64,000 nt of DNA from Struthidea cinerea (lineage: Eukaryota; Chordata; Aves; Passeriformes; Corcoracidae): contig VZTI01005062.1 of NCBI GenBank assembly GCA_013397865.1, forward strand, positions 385,582-449,581, written 5' to 3'. Under the pieces are notes generated by a model. It saw only the letters and a list, made by a program, of their open reading frames with translations, had not been told where the DNA came from and searched no databases. A program made the position numbers and the translations under genes. Below, in pieces: positions 26,701 to 37,540 of this stretch (positions are counted from its first letter, which is position 1; the number at the start of each line of letters is the position of its first letter).

Positions 26701-28689
26701 CCTGAGAGTCTCTTACTTTGTTATTTAGCCAACACATTTCTTTCAGTAGTGATGGTGTGAAATTGCTCAAAAAAAGAGGTATAAATTTTTTCAGTATTTG
26801 TATCTGTTTTCTTGCTGTCCTTAACCCTGTGTGGTAAAGGTTGTGTAAAGCAGCAACGAAATATTACATCAGAAGTTTTTTCTGTTAATATAACACTTTT
26901 CTCTCTCTAAGTAGAAGGAAGCAGATTTTCAAAGTGAATGCATTTTGTACGTGGAAATTACAGCTGCATTGCTGTTGTGAGATGGAACAGCATTAATCCA
27001 CTCCTTGGCAACAATCACAGTGAGAAAGAGAAATGATGCAGTAAACATATGTAACCTATTCCTCTTACAAACGAAATAATATCTCCTTAGAGTCCTCCTC
27101 GGATGCTGCAATACAGAGAGGTTTCAGCAATCCTGTCCTTTACAAAATACTGCAGGAGAAGGAAGATAAATCAAAGGACTTCTATATTTAACTTTCAAAT
27201 ACATTGGTTATTCTAACACTGTACTCGTTCCAAATCATTTGAGTAGCTTGAAGACAATGGAGCATTGTTGGAATATATGGCTTTGAAGTATCTCTCATTA
27301 CATACACTGAGCTCATCAAAAATGAAAAACATTTGCCAGACCTGGCCTTGATTATTTTCTCCTTTCAATCTGGACATAAAATTTTATGGCAGAGAAATGG
27401 GAGAGGACAAAAGAGGGATTCCATTCCAACCTCTACCCTGTGCCCCTGGGTTGTCCTGTTTAGTTCAAGCACAGCAGTTATGGTGGATAAGTCAGACCAG
27501 TCCTTCCAGCAGAAGCAGCCCCTAAGCTGCCCTCAAAACCAAATTCACTGCCCTTACCATCAATGACCATGGACATAGAGGCCAAGACATTGTGACTAAT
27601 GTGGGATGCACTTTATCCCTTGTGGAGAACAGCATCCCTGTAAATTGATGTGGGTATTGCAACGCCATGCCCAGGCCCAGCAAAGCAGTCAGGCAAAGAG
27701 CAGCAGAGGAGATGGGGAGGCCAGAAAGTACCTGTTCTCTGCTGCCCCAGACACAGATCTTCAACTCAAGTACAAATACAGCTCATAAGCAAACACCTGA
27801 GGCAAATAAAACCAAAAAACCCAAATCCCTTTATTTCAGTGCAGACAGGGTTCTGTCTTTAAAATTGATTAAAAAAAATGTAAATGAAAACAGATCTACA
27901 AGTCTTCAGCTGTTTTGATATTGCAGGTAATTGAACTAATGCTCAAACCTCATGTGTTGTGAATAACACAAGATAATGAGAAAATCCAGGACAATTTAAA
28001 TGAAACAGTTTGTAAACCCTTATGTTTCCCAAAACAAAAATACCTGAAATGAAAAATCAATTCTAGAATGATGTACTAATGCATGTAATAGCTTTTCCTT
28101 GTATGTGGACATCATTCCTGTGATTTCACTGGATCATTCTGGTACTTGTAATTAAACATATGTTTAAGCCTGTTCAGGACCAAAATATCTTGAGGCCTTC
28201 AATATATTTTATGGTTAAAACCAAAATTATTGCATTTATTTATTATTCCTAAATTCAAGAAGTATACTCAACAATGTTCCTTGCTGTAATATAAATTGAT
28301 TATATAACCATATTGCAATAACTTCATTTTTCAAGCTAATGCAAATAAATGCTTTAGAAAAATTGTAATAATAGTAACTCATTTTCAGACCAGCATTGTG
28401 ACTAACAAATCCTGTCCCAAATTAAATAATAAAAAATTAGTGATGCTAACCTTATTTTTTTCTTAATTTAAGGCAAATTGAAGTACTATGGATCGTAAAA
28501 TAAAGTTCAAGATTGGAGATGTAAATTTGAAATTCAATATATTATTTTGAGCCATATTTTTTCTCATTATATGAACAGGGACTTTTAAATTGCTAATTCT
28601 GTGGCAGCATTCTCATTTGACGGAATCCAGAATTAAACCTGGACAAACATGAAGAAACCTGCCTTCATTAACAGACATCCAATTAAACT

Positions 28690-28960
28690 ATGCCGTTTCT
28701 CAGGATCCCAAGTGATGGTAGCACATTAAGGCAGAAACTACCCACTGCAAGGGATCCTGGCTAATACCATCCTTGGGAAAATGCCTCTCCACCACCACAT
28801 CTCTGTACGAGCCGCATCTGTTGTTGCTCAGGGGTTTTGTCGCCCTTCCAATCTCCCACCTTATCACAGGGAGCATATCCTGACAGCTGCCCAGGCGTTG
28901 CTTCTGGGACGTGTCTGAGAAGCACCTTTCCCGGGTGCAGCCTGGCAATTCCTCTTACTG
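28690..28960. other. GC-richer patch of unknown nature
   Basis: The local GC content rises to about half within strongly AT-rich DNA, with roughly seven CpGs (for example near 28692, 28808 and 28841). A minus-strand frame of 82 codons spans it but resembles no family I know. It has no CR1 or LTR signature. It could be an old unclassified repeat, a non-coding exon or a regulatory element. Confidence 0.3.
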
Positions 28961-30285
28961 GACAGTAGAAAATATAGATTTCTGGTCACACTGCCTGAGA
29001 ACATGAGGTGAACATACAGCTGAGAAGGCTCCTGATATTTACATAGTGTACTGTATTATGGAAACACCTGAGGTCAGTTGCAGAGGCTTGAGTTAAATGG
29101 CTTTTTCTGGAAGTAACTGTAAAAATAAAATGAGACAAAAATTCATGCTGTAAACTCACAGGAACCTAAGGGAGATTGGGACAGAGTGAGAGACTGTTTT
29201 AGCCAGGAAATAGGATAGCATGGCATTCAGGTGGGAATGGGGTAGGCAGCAAAAGAGATTGGGAACCTTGCCTAATACTTCAGCCCCAGTGGGCCAAACC
29301 TAATGCTTACCTATAACAAGAAGAGAATAAATTCCTTGAAATCCAATTTAAGCATATTGTTGGCGTGATCCTTCCAATACAAGTTAAGTGTTTTAGGAAC
29401 ATGAGCTCCATTGGTAATCACACCTGATCCTGATCATGATCTTGTGAATCAAAGCCCTTTTATTTCAAGCAAAATGTAGTTATAGTACTGCAAGAATTGC
29501 AAGAGATAAGAATCAGCTTGTAACATATTGCTGTGAACACAGACATGATTCCTTGCATATGCAGCTAACTACCAGTTAATTAACTTCATTCTCTTTTCAT
29601 TAGGTGTATCCATCCACGTGCCAATCACACTCTTTCCACTTACCACCTCAAATCTTCTTCAGAAGCATTAATGTGGAAAAAGAAATAGTCAGGTTTAAAA
29701 CAAGGTTTTGTATCTGTACAATGAGCATTGCAGGAAATTTTGCGGCTGAAGCTGAGTAAGTGATCAAGCTAAATGATTGCAGCGGTCACCTTTGATGCGT
29801 CACCCAGCCGAACCCCCAGTGCAGGGGTGGTGTTAACTCCAGTGCTGCACAAGAAGAAGTGTGTATATGAGACAAAAACAGAAATCTAATGCTTAGTGGC
29901 CAGCAAGATCTTTTAGCCTCCTGGCTTTTCTTCACAGTTGGTGAAAGTAGAATCCTTGTAAACTGGTGTACAAAGAGGCACTGGTGTGCCTCGTGTGGGA
30001 GAAGCTTTTTAAGTTGTTTCAGGGTAAGACGCTGACAGAAGAAAAGCCACCTTCTGTTTGTCGAGGCCGTTGTGGATTATGTCTATAAGGTTATGTCTTG
30101 AGGCAAAAGCAAGCAGCTGGCAGGGGCTGGCATACAGCATCTTTTTATTTTTCTGAGACTGCTAGGAAAACAAAAGGGAGTTCTTAGGGTAGGGAGAGTG
30201 TTCACAGAGCAGTGCAGTGGGAGATCATCAGCACATCCCAGCACACACAAAAGAAGATGGCTTAGCATCTGTTCTGGAACTCCAG

Positions 30286-30393
30286 AGTGTGCAAGCCAAG
30301 AGTTTTGGGTACTGGCAGTCATGCATGGAGATGGATCACAGTGTGCATGCCAAGGGTTTTGGATACTGGTAATCAAGCACAGAGATGGATATT
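30286..30393 (+). repeat. Two-copy 54-bp tandem duplication
   Basis: A unit beginning AGTGTGCAAGCCAAG at 30286 recurs at 30340 as AGTGTGCATGCCAAG. The two copies stay aligned to their ends, through GTTTTGG, TACTGG and AGAGATGGAT-type segments, with about ten substitutions. The period of 54 keeps the plus-strand reading frame, which is why a 113-codon open frame spans both copies. I see no coding evidence beyond that. Confidence 0.85.
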
Positions 30394-30900
30394 TTGGTTG
30401 GAGGGCACAGAAGAATAGCAGTAAAATTAAGTGTGGTTCTTTCCTCCATTGCCTTAAATGTGAGCAGACTAAAGAACCTATTTACATTCTCACTAGCTTG
30501 AATATTTCACGTAGTAGAAATGGGGCAGAAATAGAGTAGAAATTTTAAATAATACAAATTCATTTTTTGAAATAATGCTCCACTCAACTCATTTAATATA
30601 TCTGTGTCTTGATTCTTCATAATTACTTAAAAATCAAAAATATATGCTAGTGGTTTAAACCTTATATATTTGGATAGAAATATATGCTTACATAAGCATC
30701 CACATTGAAGACAACAAACTCAAAATTATGTAAAAAAGAAATTAATCACTTTCCCCTGCATGCAAAGGTATTTTAGACTCCAGAGCAAGACTTTCCTACA
30801 CGACATGCGTTTCTATTGTAATTGTAAAAAGAGAAATGTTTTTTTCTCAGGAGAAAGAGGTGTGGATGTTAAGGTCTGACTTCTTCACCACCTGCATTAC
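30394..30900. other. AT-rich unique DNA
   Basis: No gene or repeat was recognised between the 54-bp duplication and the CpG-dense patch. The sequence is especially AT-rich around 30540-30780. Confidence 0.5.
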
Positions 30901-30908
30901 GTCTGCTG

Positions 30909-31062
30909 TCGAGCTATCCCGAAGCGTTTGCGTTGGGCTCCACAGGGTGGCACCCGTGCGTGAGAAATTACCGACAGCGAATTTTTGCCCTGCGGTATTC
31001 AGGTGGCCGGCCCGGGTAGCGGAGAGCGTGGATGCCATCCATCCCTCAGCGTGCGGCGTTTG
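30909..31062. promoter_or_regulatory. Small CpG-dense patch, possible orphan CpG island or insertion
   Basis: I count about 16 CpG dinucleotides in roughly 160 bases, with GC content near 58 percent, inside DNA where CpG is otherwise rare. By eye, the observed-to-expected CpG ratio is about 1. A 14-base stretch at 30940-30953 (CCACAGGGTGGCAC) matches the CTCF core consensus at about 12 of 14 positions. The patch could be a short unmethylated promoter or insulator, or the remnant of a young GC-rich insertion. No TATA box or start site is evident, and the size is below usual CpG-island thresholds. Confidence 0.4.
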
Positions 31063-32430
31063 GCCATCAAGTGCCCTTAGCAGTCTGAGGTACATAACAA
31101 TGATTCAGCCATACCTGTTATAAAGGCAGCTTCCATGGATTTTGAAAACTGATCGAGGAATGGTCCCTTTTCCTGGGACTGTTTGATTAATAGGCATTAA
31201 AGGGTAATTGCACTTAAGTAATTCAATAATGTATTTTCAGTGAGTCCAATGCTAAAGTAAGAGGAACAAGGTAGAAACCAAGCAAAGGTGTCACCATACA
31301 CTCGGAGGGCTGTGAATATTTCTAACAGCACGTACTGTATGTTCAAACATATTTTTTTAATGAGGATAATCCACCCTAATGTTGGAATCATGAAGAGATA
31401 TTGAGATGGCCAGTGCACACCAAGATCTCAGTTCTGGCAGGAGAGATCTGCTGTCAGGAGACACTTACGTATTTCACACTGCAGCTGCAGGACTTCACAG
31501 CACACAGTTTTTATTATTATGCTGCTGATTCACTGTTTCTGTAATTATGTCACCACCTGAAAATAATGATGCTGTATAAAGTGCCAGCCCATGCAACTGA
31601 AGTGTGTTGGTGTCAACTAATAGATGTCTGGGTTAAAAAAGTCATTTTACAGCAAATAAAATTTATCTGCATATAGCTGCATACCCACTACTCTTGGTCA
31701 GTGGAAGAGTGATGGCAGCTCCTTCTATGCCACTCTCAGGCCTGTTGGTACCCAAGAGAACCCACTGTCTCCTGCCAGGAATCTTTGAGGAGTCAGAGTT
31801 GTACCAATGTTCCTGCATCAGCTTTTGGATGACAGACAGATTGAGAAACTAGCTGGCAGCATCAGCAAATAAAGCAAAGGGAAGAAAGAAAGGGATTAGT
31901 GCAGTAGCTAAAGATCAAGGAACTTCAAAATGAGTTGGGGATTTTATCTAATTTACAGTTTGTCAGAAAGTCATCAGACAATTGAGCAAATTATCAAAGT
32001 AATCCTGTTTCTTCCTTGCACCAGATAAGAAATTTCAATTCTCAAAATCCAAATTCTCAAAACAAATAAGTTTTAGCATTTAGAGACAATTATATGACTT
32101 TTTTATGCCTTTCATAGTGAAGTGGTTGCATTCAGAATTATAGACTTCAGTAGACACCTGTGGTGCCTGTTGTGCATTAATTTACCATCTCCTGCCATAC
32201 CTGTTTTCTTCTGAGCTTCCTCACAGTCTCTGTGTAGCCTTTTGTTTCACCTGTGAAATACAGCAGGAGCTGTGATTTTTTAATTGTATATTTAACTCTG
32301 CTGTAGAATTGCCCAGAGACTTGATCCAGTCATTCATTTTCTTGCTCCTTCAGCTGCCTAAGCTACAAAATTCATATAATTCTTATTATTTTCCAAACTG
32401 CTTTGATGTTCTTACATGAAAAGCAACAGG
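31063..32430. other. Unique DNA, no gene seen
   Basis: The sequence is moderately AT-rich with scattered short open frames. A GC-richer stretch near 31690-31870 has no recognisable content. Confidence 0.5.
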
Positions 32431-32574
32431 GGAGGAGAGAGGAGAGGGAGAGGGAGAGGGAGAGGGAGAGGGAGAGGAGAGGANNNNNNNNNNNNNNNNN
32501 NNNNNNNNNNNNNNNNNNNNNNNNNNNNNAGAGGAGAGGAGAGGAGAGGAGAGGAGAGGAGAGGAGAGGAGAGA
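32431..32574 (+). repeat. GA-rich microsatellite interrupted by an assembly gap
   Basis: The left flank is built of GGGAGA hexamers and the right flank of GAGGA pentamers, all purine on the plus strand. A 46-base run of N sits between them (32484-32529). Long homopurine tracts of this kind are polymorphic in length and can form triplex (H-) DNA. The open frames translated across it (Arg-Glu and Leu-Ser repeats) are artefacts of the repeat. Confidence 0.95.
32484..32529. other. Assembly gap (46 N)
   Basis: Unresolved bases sit within the purine microsatellite. The true repeat length is unknown. Confidence 0.99.
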
Positions 32575-33558
32575 CCCATTTCCAGACAGTGAAATTTATC
32601 ACGCTCCTGGAAGAATGCTGAAGATTGGGTAATACAGCAACAATTTTCCAGCCACAAAGGCACAATAACTATCATGCTAGATAAAGACTACCATGATTCA
32701 GAATAGTTTGGTCACATCAATAGTAGAGCACAGAAATGTTCAGAGAAAACACAGCTATCCTAAACTCCTTACAATCATAGACAATAGCAAGTGCTACAAA
32801 TACACAGGGCACAATAAACAGTCAGAAGGAAATCTTCACTGTCTCAGTGTTCTTCTGACACAGCAACATCTTTTCACCTGTGGACAAATCCTTCTGTCTT
32901 TCTGAGGCTCTACATTTCTGAGCCCCAGAGCAACTGTGAGCTGGGCCTTCACAACAGTGAGACATTTCCATCACAAACTACCTCCTGGAAACTATGGGGT
33001 AATTCATAATTTGTGGCTCTTGCCAGAAAGCTCCTACAAATGGAGAGGTGTGCTACAATTTTGTGGAAATGGCTACACTTCAGAGATTGACTGGAAGAAT
33101 GGGAAGGTTGTAAAGAATTCTGGACTGCTCTTCCTAGCTTACATTTTGCACAACCCATTATTGCATAGTTTTTTTCAGATGAGTGAAATATTGTTTCAGG
33201 AAGTCTTACCTGTTCTAATAGGACACTGAAATTACTTTCCTTACATGAAACTTTATTCAACATTGTTCTGTGCATTTTGCTGATTTCCTTCGAGCTTTTG
33301 GTGTGAAAAATAAAAAAATACGAAGGCAATGTAGTGGGGGCCATATTAATGAGAATAAAAGTAGAGTCATTTTCATTGCCAGAACATAGGTTTGAACCAA
33401 AATATGAAGAACTCATGAGATTCCAAGCCTGTGAACTTCATGAAAGCATTATAATACAGTGAAGCTATATTTTAGACATCTAAACTTGATATAAACATCT
33501 TCTAAGTCATTTATATTTTGGAGAGTGTCATTGACAAGAATCACAATAGTGAGGAATT

Positions 33559-33572
33559 AAAAAAAAAAAAAA
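33559..33572 (+). repeat. Poly(A) run of 14
   Basis: Fourteen consecutive A bases with no recognisable retrocopy upstream, so most likely simple sequence. Confidence 0.9.
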
Positions 33573-34083
33573 TTAAACATACCCAGCTCAAAGAGTTAAA
33601 ATCTGTCCCAGCTCTCCCCCTCAAGCTCACACAGATACTTGCCTAATTGTTTGCAGTGCTTGGTATTCTATTAGTTCCTAAAATAATCACCTTTCCAATT
33701 TTATCAATCTCTTCCTTTAAAAGGACAAAAATTAGGCCTGATTTTCAGAAATATGAGATAGCCAGACCTCTAATCTACTGTAGCAAGGGTGACAGGAATT
33801 CAGTGTCAAGCATCTTATGGCACAAACCCAAAATTAAAGAATGAAAAGCAAAAGATATTAATGAAAATATGCACCTTAATTCAATATACATTTCTCTAAA
33901 GTTGGTATTTTTTTACACTGATAATCCATAAGACAGAAGTCTCTGACTAAATATGCACTTATAAATTCTGTTTAGGGTTACTTAAAGTTTATTATGCTTA
34001 TGTAATTCTTTTGCGTAGGAGTCATTGTACACTAGCAGCTATGTTACTTGTCTCTTAGCTCAATGACAATTAAAAAGCAATTA

Positions 34084-34119
34084 ATATTGCTAGTGTCTTG
34101 CTGAAGACACTAGCAATAT
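34084..34119. repeat. Perfect hairpin: 16-bp arms, 4-base loop
   Basis: ATATTGCTAGTGTCTT at 34084-34099 is the exact reverse complement of 34104-34119, with the loop GCTG between. Arms this long and exact are unlikely by chance. The usual source is a local template switch during replication. Confidence 0.92.
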
Positions 34120-36061
34120 GCTCTAGCTAAAACCAGTGCTCTCCAGCTTTTCTGTGGAGGTCAGAAAATGCCTGAGCAAGCAAATCCAATAAAAGAAAAA
34201 ACAAACCCACTAAATATTAACACTTAGCCTTAAAACCTACCAAACCTAGGGGACTTGAATTTGAAACAAATCATAGGCAAGGGATGGCTGGGCAGGCAAA
34301 AATGTCGCAGCACCTATTTTGCAGAGGGGCAGGTGAGCCTGTTTTGCCAGACTGGCTCCCTCATTGCTTGGATGCCCAGCTGTTGGCGGTGGCCCCAGGT
34401 GCTCCCATGTCCCTGTGCTGTGCCATGCTCAGTGTTAAACTCACTGGCCACACTCTAGGTCAAGGCTTTACACAAATTTAAGGGAAGATAAAATGGAGCT
34501 TGTCTGCCTCTCCTAGTAATGCAATGAACAGAGTACACTGTAGGTATTCAGAAGATAAGGAAAAAAAAAGTTTCAAGTATTTTATAGTATTATTTACATA
34601 TTTTAAATTAACGATCAGCAGTAGACTGTATACAAGTGAATGTAGGACAAAATGTTCCTGCTCTAGACTGAGACAGTTAAATATTTTCTAATAGTTTCAA
34701 GATGATAATTCACAGTACAATTCAGAAAGAAATATTGTATGCAGTTTCACATAATAAACCTTTGCCCATGCCTTATGGAAATCTCAGAGAAAAATCTTTG
34801 ATATTTCATATTAATATTGTTCACATGAATTTAAAACAAATGTAATGGCCCATTACACTTTTGTGCCCCTCAACACACTCTGCATAAAAATTGAAAATAA
34901 TATCTTACTGCCTCTTTTTTATTGAAATCAAAGCAAAAGAATGCATCCAGTCTAAGTATTTGAATATACTCAGTTTATTTAAAAGCATTAAACTAGTTCT
35001 ATCAGTACCCTGCTTTGATCTTCCAAACCCCCAAACTTCCCTATGTCAGAAACCCTCACTTTAAGTAAATTAAACAGAAGTATCTGTCTACCTTATTGCA
35101 AAGTAATGCTGCAGCACTTAGATTTTCCCTGTGTTGAAGACCTTCTCTCCAACTTCATTTATTTTTGGTTACAATCTTACATAAAAGGAAAGGGCCCCTA
35201 TTAAATTTAATTAGAGATTTTTATTTTATATAAATCACATCAGGATACTGGGCACAACATTCAGCTGGCAGGTGTTATTGTAGCTACAGCTGCTTGATGA
35301 TCTGGCCCAAGCTGTACCTTCTATCAGTTGTATCTTGCTGGTTTTGTTCAATAAGCCATGATACTGTTGGCCAAAAGTATTCGTGGCCAAGCAGACATTT
35401 TGGTGCCATCCATTGGTTACCATGATGCTGCTTAAGAAAGGAAATAGCAGGAATTATAACCTCCATCTTTCTTTCCTTTAATAATTAACTCCAGAAAGTG
35501 GAATGGTCGGAATGTTTTGCTTCCATACTGCTTAGTTCACCAAGTGGCTTTTTATCTGTTATAAATTCAACTGCAAAAGCAGGGGGGCGGTTTTCTGATA
35601 GAACAGTTGATTTCTTTTTGGGTTCTTCTTAGTTCTAATATCCCTAGGTTTTTTCTTCCCATGGAAATTAAAAATATCAAAACACATAATACGTACGTGT
35701 AAAAAGATGCACCAGGACGGAAATCAACCTGAAAATAATGGGATTTAGAAAAAAGTACTTCTAATGGACCAGTTCACTGATAAACCTCTACTCTAAAATC
35801 TGGTTTTAGAGGGAGGCTATTAAATTAAGATACTTAATGGATTTGTCTGGGGAAATATCTGTGCTCTTTCTTAAAGGAAACCCACAGAAGACACTGTTCA
35901 ATCAGCTGAGAGCATGTTTTTAAAGAAGGCATGTAAAACAACAAAATTAGCTGTTTTAAAAAATTAGAGTCCCCTTATGAGCTGAAGTCTCACTGAAGTA
36001 GATCAAAGAACCTGTAGGGTCAGTAATGCTCTGGGACTTCAGCCCTGTCCCTTACAATTCC

Positions 36062-36274
36062 TCAGGGGACTTCCAAGAGTTGTTTGTTTAATTGTAGCAG
36101 GTTTGTGCCATTGTGCACAATGGCAGCTTTTCCTGTGCTCCCAAAACTCCTTTCTTGGCAAGTTATGACCCCTTTAATTCCAGAGAGAGAAGAACTCCAC
36201 TTTTTCTGAAACTGGATGAGGTCTGCCACCTTTTTAGAGACATCACTGGCTGTATGAAATGATTCTTTGAGCAT
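36062..36274 (-). other. Unidentified open frame with protein-like composition
   Basis: A 70-codon minus-strand frame begins at an ATG and ends at a stop. It is rich in K, S, V and Q, and contains DVSKKVADLIQFQKKW near its start. The frame stays open for about eleven codons upstream of the ATG. I do not recognise the protein. It could be a decayed exon or retrocopy, or simply a chance frame. The 20-bp palindrome at 36106-36125 lies inside it, which argues mildly against a conserved coding role. Confidence 0.15.
36106..36125. repeat. Perfect 20-bp palindrome with SOX-type cores
   Basis: TGCCATTGTGCACAATGGCA equals its own reverse complement. Each half contains CATTGT/ACAATG, the core bound by SOX-family HMG proteins, in mirror orientation. 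The centre GTGCAC is also an ApaLI-type palindrome. Whether a SOX dimer binds is unknown; the spacing and orientation differ from the classic SOXE dimer arrangement. Confidence 0.9.
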
Positions 36275-37219
36275 AACTTCACCACCAGCCTGTACCTTGG
36301 CAGTCTCTCTCTTTCACCTTGATCTTTTTTCCTTTCTATGCAGCTCAGTAGACTATCACGATCCTAAATATTTTGTTTGCCATTAGCTGTAATAATGAAA
36401 TTGCAGTTAGAAATCATGCACCACTGCCTTAGTATTGGATGGTTAGGTTTACTTTTTAGACCCTAAGCAATTACATGTCAGGTGAGAGGCAGTTTTCTGT
36501 TTTTCCTGTGCTTTCTAATCTGTATAAACCTTCAGGGTTTCTACCAGCATTCAAAAACAGACAGGAATTTGCAGAATACCTGCAAAAATATTTGCAGGGA
36601 TTCCAAACAGATTAAAACTGTGACTGGCCCAGTAGAAAAATTACAAGATTTTTATTCAAGCAGTGTTTGTACTGTATGATTCAGTTAATTGCAAGTCATC
36701 CAGAAGACTAAAAATACTGTAGTTATGAAACTCTTCTTAATCCCTTGGAACTATGCTGAACAATGCAGTGCTGACTCCCTTTCTAGATTACTGGAAGGCA
36801 AATATGAAATTCCAGCAAAGAAGCAATTACTAAATCCATGTTTGTAATTAATTCACTACTGATTAGTTCTGACATGTGAGCGGTCTGGCTGGGTCTTAAA
36901 AGGCAGTTAAAGTAAAAGAGAGGAAAAAATGTTTGTGGCTAGTGTAAAACAATATTTGATTCTGTAATGAGCAAAAACAGTACCATTAAATGAATGCTGA
37001 TTATTTTTTGAGATGGCAAGATTTGCAATTTTGCCCTTCACCCACCCTAAGCACCTCACATTACTTTCAATAATTTTATTATAGACACTATATTGTACAT
37101 CAGGACTAGCCTGGTGGAAATTGCTACAGATCTATTGAAGAGTATTGTTTTCTTCATATTACTGCAGGCATAGGTGTGGTTTTTGTTTATTGACCTATTC
37201 ATTATGAGTGATCATGAAA

Positions 37220-37540
37220 AAATATGTTCTGTTGTCCAACATTGTTTCTCAGCAACAGTACTAATTAAAACATTTAAGTAATCCAGTCGTACAGCTTGTG
37301 TTTTTAAGTGACTGACCAAACATCTGTAAGTGCTAGTATTGGAAGAGAGCAGCTGTAAATGTTCTCTGCATTAGCATAAATTACCGGGTGAATATCAATA
37401 AATGCATCTGCAGAAATAAGATTGCGGCAGAGATATTTCAGCAGCTCACACTAATCAACTGCAATAAAATGTAAACAGCTCCAGAATTAGACTCAGTACA
37501 TCATAGCACCTTGGTGGGAAATAAACTATGAGTTCCAGTT
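37220..37540. promoter_or_regulatory. Candidate conserved non-coding element
   Basis: Repeat-free AT-rich DNA contains several homeodomain-type cores (CTAATTAAAA near 37261, GCATTAGCATAAATTA near 37368-37383) and unusually intact CpGs (CCGGGTGA, TTGCGGCAG) for this background. The texture resembles vertebrate developmental enhancers. This is an impression from composition; conservation was not measured. Confidence 0.22.

Larger units (their letters stand above)
18675..30285. other. 11.6 kb of unique DNA, no recognised gene
   Basis: The DNA is mostly AT-rich with simple T- and C-rich runs (18767-18796 and 21794-21808). GC-richer patches sit near 24.4-24.7, 27.4-27.8 and 28.7-28.95 kb. Those patches have open frames on one or both strands, but no domain I can name and no CR1 or LTR signature. 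A small inverted repeat (8-bp arms, GTAGTGCT/AGCACTAC) lies at 23705-23728. Confidence 0.5.
32575..37219. other. 4.6 kb of unique DNA with two inverted repeats
   Basis: The block contains a 155-codon minus-strand open frame (32949-33416), the longest gap-free one in the window, with no motif I recognise. It also holds a 14-A run (33559-33572), a GC-richer patch at 34280-34460, a perfect hairpin (34084-34119) and a 20-bp palindrome (36106-36125). A minus-strand frame at 36062-36274 has a protein-like composition but no identified homolog. I cannot name a gene. Confidence 0.45.

Noticed and set aside
28700..28948. GC-rich minus-strand frame as a coding exon
   Set aside because: No family resemblance and no clear splice sites. 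It was kept only as an unexplained GC-richer patch.
32372..32675. Open frames rich in Arg-Glu or Leu-Ser
   Set aside because: They are translations of the GA microsatellite and its gap.
32949..33416. 155-codon minus-strand open frame
   Set aside because: It is the longest gap-free frame here but has no recognisable domain or plausible splice context, and a frame of this length is expected occasionally in 64 kb.
33559..33572. Poly(A) run as the tail of a processed pseudogene
   Set aside because: No recognisable coding sequence or target duplication is associated with it.
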